From Chara braunii (taxonomy: Eukaryota; Streptophyta; Charophyceae; Charales; Characeae): DNA of 21,466 bases. Location of the stretch: contig BFEA01000421.1 in NCBI GenBank assembly GCA_003427395.1, forward strand, positions 1,207,457 to 1,228,922, written 5' to 3'. Within the stretch, counting starts at the first letter, position 1. Each line of letters opens with the position of its first letter. This document shows positions 18,061-21,466 of the stretch, piece after piece. Under the pieces are notes generated by a model. It did no database searches and had not been told where the DNA came from. It saw only the letters and a list, made by a program, of their open reading frames with translations. The translations under genes and the position numbers were made by a program.

Positions 18061-20100
18061 ATACTGTCGGTCCAGCCCACGTTTTTCTGGGTTGAGTGCT
18101 TGACCTTAAATATAGACCACTCATACCACACGGACAGGTCAGATTCAATGAAACACTTCTAATTAAAAACCCGAAATAACTAAAACTCGGAGACCAGGTT
18201 TTTCTTTTTATCTGAAAACTAACGCCTGGCGCTTGACTAAGTTGTATCCAACTTTGAAGGGAGCTGACAAAACAGGGCCTCAGAGAAAATCGTCCTGGTG
18301 ATTAAGCCTATTATCGATTACGCAGATGATCATTAAAAGACAACGTCTCCTGAGAACAGAAAAAGGAGGTGCATGCAGCACACTAGCAAGGACGAAATTA
18401 TGACTCAACAGGCTTTTGGAGTGGGAGCTTTCTCTGACTCGAACAGACTCGTACATTTAGTCACCATCAAGCAGGTATTTAGCGAGGACGTAAAAAATCC
18501 TTCTCAGCGTTGCTTTTCTCTTCCCCATAAATCCAAAGTCCAGGCACGGATGGAGATCAAAAGGGTATCGTCCCCATGCTTCCTTCGGTATACAAGTACT
18601 CCGAAAGTCAGAAGCAGGCCTGCATATTCGACAGATACCCTCTTACTCTCATCAAACCAGCAAGAAAAGGAAAAACACTCAAGCATGCGTCCGTTTATTC
18701 ACATGGGCGCGTACTACCTTATATGGACACCCACTCAATCTCCCTCAGGTCACAAGTGAACTCATACAGTTGCAAACAAATATTCAACTGACAAAATATG
18801 AGCGAACCCAAACAACCGTTCACTTATGCAATCACGCAGACGTAGTTATACAATGCGGTTACACGGTGCAATCTGCACTGTATTGTCAAACGATGTGATG
18901 ACACTGTGCAGTCGCATGCTGCGGTCACACTTGCGTAATCAGCACTGTGCAGTTGCACCGTGTGAAGACACTTTGTTAACGCACATCGTGGTCACACTGT
19001 GTAATCAGCACTATGCAGTCACAAGGTGCATTGACACTTTGTTAACGCACGCCGTGGTCACTCCGTGTGATCACAGGCTAACGAAAAGGAAGAGTCTAGT
19101 TCCAAATCGTGTTTGTAATCTCCGTCTCCAAAGGCATAAAACACACAAAAACGAGGGTTACATGTCTCTTCGGCCTTGCCAAATAGTCAAAAAAGCAGCT
19201 CAATGCAAGCATTACTTCCAAATGAACAAGTATACGGTCATGTCAATGCAATGAATGTTCAGCTCCAGTGTCACTAAGCGCTCAAATTAGGCCTCAACGC
19301 GCCGGCCCCATCCCATTATTTACCCGTTTGCACTGCCTACTGAGGTCCTGATTCGTTATCATGAGGCAACATGATTGGTTAATAACGATCTTTCACACTA
19401 ATTGGCCGGACTGAAAAAAAAAGAACACTAAGCAGAACACTAAGATCAGCAGAAATAATAAGGGATTATTTTGCAATGACTATTATCTTATCTGAGGACA
19501 TGGTCAAGATGGTCGTGAAAGAAACGTGTTGACGACCCTTGATTGCAGTCCCCATTACGGGTTGAAAGTCACAAGAGGAGGGCAAGACAAATAGTCGTCA
19601 GTGCAAATGCTCCCACCGATAAGTGAAAACGTTCTCAAGGTGCAAGATACACCTCCCTCTCGCTGGTTTCGTCCGTTTCAAAATTCCCTTTTCACGCGAG
19701 GCGGCAGACCTTTCTCACGCTGGTTCCGCACATGCCCTGTGGAGCGCATGCGTTGGACTCTTTAACGGACTGCTCATCCAATACGCAGTGGCAATGGTCT
19801 TGGACCGCCTGACGAGCCAGCTATCCAGAGCATGCATGTAGGCGTATCTTCACGTCTCCTCCCAGCATAACAGTATTAGGAGTAAGTTGGCCAGCAGTTC
19901 ACTCAGACACTTCTATGCGTGCAGATGACGGAGTCCGCTAGGAGAGCAAGGGTCGAAGCCTTTCATAGCTCCCATGTTGACATCAACACCCCCTTTCTGC
20001 ACGGGTCGCCCCGCACTCATTACTGTGCCCGAACTTTCTCTGCGTTCTGCCCCCAATCACAACTCTACCCTTAGATGGCATAGCCACACTTCATCAGCTC
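18061..20100. other. Noncoding region, no gene recognised
   Basis: Balanced composition, stops frequent in all frames, no coding signature, tRNA fold or LTR feature that I can support. It holds one tandem repeat (18855-19075) and a short duplication AGAACACTAAG at about 19421-19445. Confidence 0.6.
18855..19075 (+). repeat. About 67-base tandem repeat, three diverged copies
   Basis: GGTCACAC marks the repeats at 18922, 18990 and, as GGTCACTC, 19056 (steps of 68 and 66). Each copy has GTAATCAGCACT-TGCAGT, then GACACTTTGTTAACGCAC. A shorter, more diverged copy precedes them from about 18855. Many GTGCA/TGCAC and GTGTGATCAC motifs make local stems possible. Confidence 0.8.
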
Positions 20101-20634
20101 AGCACTCGTAAGTGTTGGGTGACTGATTGCCCCAAGAGCAGTCTGAAAAATGCTCGCTCGACCTCGCTCCGTCAGTGTACAGCTCGCGCCAAGTGTGTAC
20201 CGTGCACACGCATAACCCCCTGTGCTTGTCTCTCTCCCCGCAGCTAGCCCACTTGTTTTTCCACCTTTCTGATGAATGCGTTAGGCTCACGCGCTGTGAT
20301 CGTGCACAACCCACTGGCTCTTACGTCCGTCGCACACCGCACGCTTGCCCCCCGCTTTCGCTCATGCCCTTTCCCCTTTCGTTGACCGCCCTCTCACTCT
20401 CCAGGCCACGCCACCTGTCACGCGTGTGCACGTGTAACTGCACTTGCATCTCCTCCCCGTTTCGGGTTCAGTCCCGTTTACACTCTCTCCCGCGCGTCGT
20501 CTCAGACCTGTCTTTTCCCCCTGTTCTGCCTCTCACCCGTCCTGCGGCCTCTGGGAGTCAGCTGTCGAGAGCTGGCCTCAGGTCCCTCTTCCACCGGCTT
20601 CGCGGCTCGGTGATACCTCTGGATCTCGCCTGGT
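20101..20634. other. Pyrimidine-rich stretch
   Basis: The plus strand is rich in C and T (CTCTCC, CCCC runs). A plus-strand frame of about 237 codons is open through 20840, but it begins at TTG, is made mostly of Ser, Pro, Leu and Arg, and shows no domain. It is best explained by base composition. Confidence 0.55.
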
Positions 20635-21087
20635 CTATTCCAGGACCTGAGGTCCGTCTCCCGATCTCCTGCCTCGCTCATCTCGCTCTCCCCCCCCCGA
20701 CTCCCGGTCCAGATGGGCTTGTTCCAGGTCCGCTGTATCCATCGAGGTCTCGGTCTCATGATACGAGACCGTTACCTGCAATCTTGTTGTCACTCCGTCC
20801 CTCCTGCAACGCCTCTCCGCACGATCTTTCGCCTCCGTGATCGCGTCCTGTAGTTTTCCATCAGTCCGCATCTCCACCTCTTTAGCCCCTTCCACGTTAA
20901 TCTTCATCCTCACTTCATCACCCCCATCGTAATTGAGCATGACTGTGATCCAGAGCCCTTCCCCAGACATAGGCTTCCAACGGGCCTGGTGGTACCAGTA
21001 ACCAGGCCTGTATCTGTACAACGCCAGAGCCGCTCTCCCCTTGTGAGTCAATACTAGAGCTCTATTCGTACTAGACTGCACGCGATA
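20635..21087 (-). CDS. Hypothetical open frame, unknown function
   Basis: The minus-strand frame is open from a TAG at 21088-21090 to its stop at 20635, about 150 codons. The first ATG is at 20970, giving about 111 residues. The peptide looks more protein-like than its neighbours: alternating hydrophobic and polar residues (GEGLWITVMLNYDG, VRMKINVEGAKEVEMR), then an acidic and basic helix (LQDAITEAKDRAERRCRRDG), then a charged tail. I recognise no family. It could be one exon of a gene, a fragment of a retroelement, or chance in a purine-rich strand. There is no promoter or splice evidence that decides between these. Confidence 0.25.
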   Translation of the reverse strand, partial: YRVQSSTNRALVLTHKGRAALALYRYRPGYWYHQARWKPMSGEGLWITVMLNYDGGDEVRMKINVEGAKEVEMRTDGKLQDAITEAKDRAERRCRRDGVTTRLQVTVSYHETETSMDTADLEQAHLDRESGGGERDERGRRSGDGPQVLE

Positions 21088-21368
21088 CTACCGAACAGGC
21101 TTAGTCCCGACTATCGAGAAATCGGAGCCTCAGCGTATATCACTGCTTGTACCTGCGGAGCAATGACATGCCCCCCCGGTAACAGCCCCAGTTTTTATAG
21201 GGCTCAGAGTGGTCGCGATCCCTGCGTACTAAAGAAAATTTCATATGATAACTTTGAATTCTTGAAATTAATAAAATAACACGAATTTTTAATCATTTTT
21301 AAGCAGGTAAGGAGGGATCTCAACAGGCGGTGCACAGACAGTACACTCGCTTTATAGCTATGATAAAT
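21088..21368. other. Noncoding, no feature recognised
   Basis: Contains a C run (21170-21178) and an AT-rich patch at 21230-21300. No gene seen. Confidence 0.6.
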
Positions 21369-21447
21369 TGGGTATCTGGCCGGATAATCTGGTCGGATTA
21401 TCTGGCCGGATGATGGGGGGGTAGGATCATCCGGAAATCCGGATGAT
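21369..21447. repeat. Cluster of CCGGATGAT/ATCATCCGG palindromes
   Basis: TATCTGGCCGGAT occurs twice (21373 and 21399), with a mirror-like GGATAATC/GGATTATC between. Further right, ATCATCCGG-AAAT-CCGGATGAT forms nine-base perfect arms at about 21426-21447. It may be the end of a DNA transposon or an isolated hairpin; the partner end is not in the window. Confidence 0.6.
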
Positions 21448-21466
21448 TAAAAAAAGGCCAAAAAAA

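Noticed and set aside
16652-19075. A CRISPR-like array
   Set aside because: The repeats at 16652, 17090 and 18855 are directly adjacent tandem units without unique spacers, and the sequence is eukaryotic.
20127-20840. A 237-codon plus-strand frame
   Set aside because: It starts at TTG, has a Ser, Pro, Leu and Arg composition imposed by the pyrimidine-rich strand, and no recognisable domain.

Overview
This window is eukaryotic repeat DNA, not a bacterial-style gene array. Its first three quarters are decayed LTR retrotransposons of the Ty3/gypsy chromovirus type: gag, then a pol with protease, reverse transcriptase, RNase H, integrase and a C-terminal chromodomain. This content, a tRNA-iMet-type primer binding site, long GC-rich LTRs and many microsatellites point to a plant-lineage nuclear genome. 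A charophyte green alga such as Chara would fit, but that is a guess from style, not shown. No intact cellular gene was found.

Layout. (1) 1-820: incomplete LTR (family A) read on the minus strand, beginning at 820 and running off the left edge; a polypurine tract at 821-833 marks it as a 3' LTR. (2) 840-5753, minus: element 1, with gag, protease, RT, RNase H, integrase and chromodomain, broken by several frameshifts and stop codons. (3) 5756-11869, minus: element 2, a different chromovirus with its own gag, protease, RT remnant, RNase H, integrase and chromodomain. It lacks most of the RT fingers and palm and carries a 69-base-offset duplication in the integrase zinc-binding region. The chromodomain of element 2 runs straight into the gag of element 1 with no LTR between them. 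Part of 10665-11869 is probably the 5' leader and LTR of element 2 (TATA-like site at 11297-11305). (4) 11870-15260, plus: element 3, with a 5' LTR of the same family A (about 1.36 kb), a primer binding site at 13229-13241, a long leader made of TTGA repeats and an AT-rich degenerate array, and the N-terminal part of a coiled-coil gag. (5) 15261-16105: a GC-rich LTR-like block, distantly similar to LTR A, that cuts off this gag. (6) 16106-21466: no supported gene; several short tandem repeats, a pyrimidine-rich stretch, one minus-strand open frame of unknown meaning, and a palindromic cluster at the right edge.

The same LTR therefore occurs in opposite orientation at 1-820 and 11870-12702, giving a large inverted repeat around 11 kb of older retrotransposon DNA. 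The parts do not form a working pathway; they record insertion, recombination, deletion and point decay. Nothing in the window looks to me like a new biological system. The observations most worth following are the LTR-less fusion of two chromoviruses, the inverted LTR pair, and the repetitive leader of element 3.
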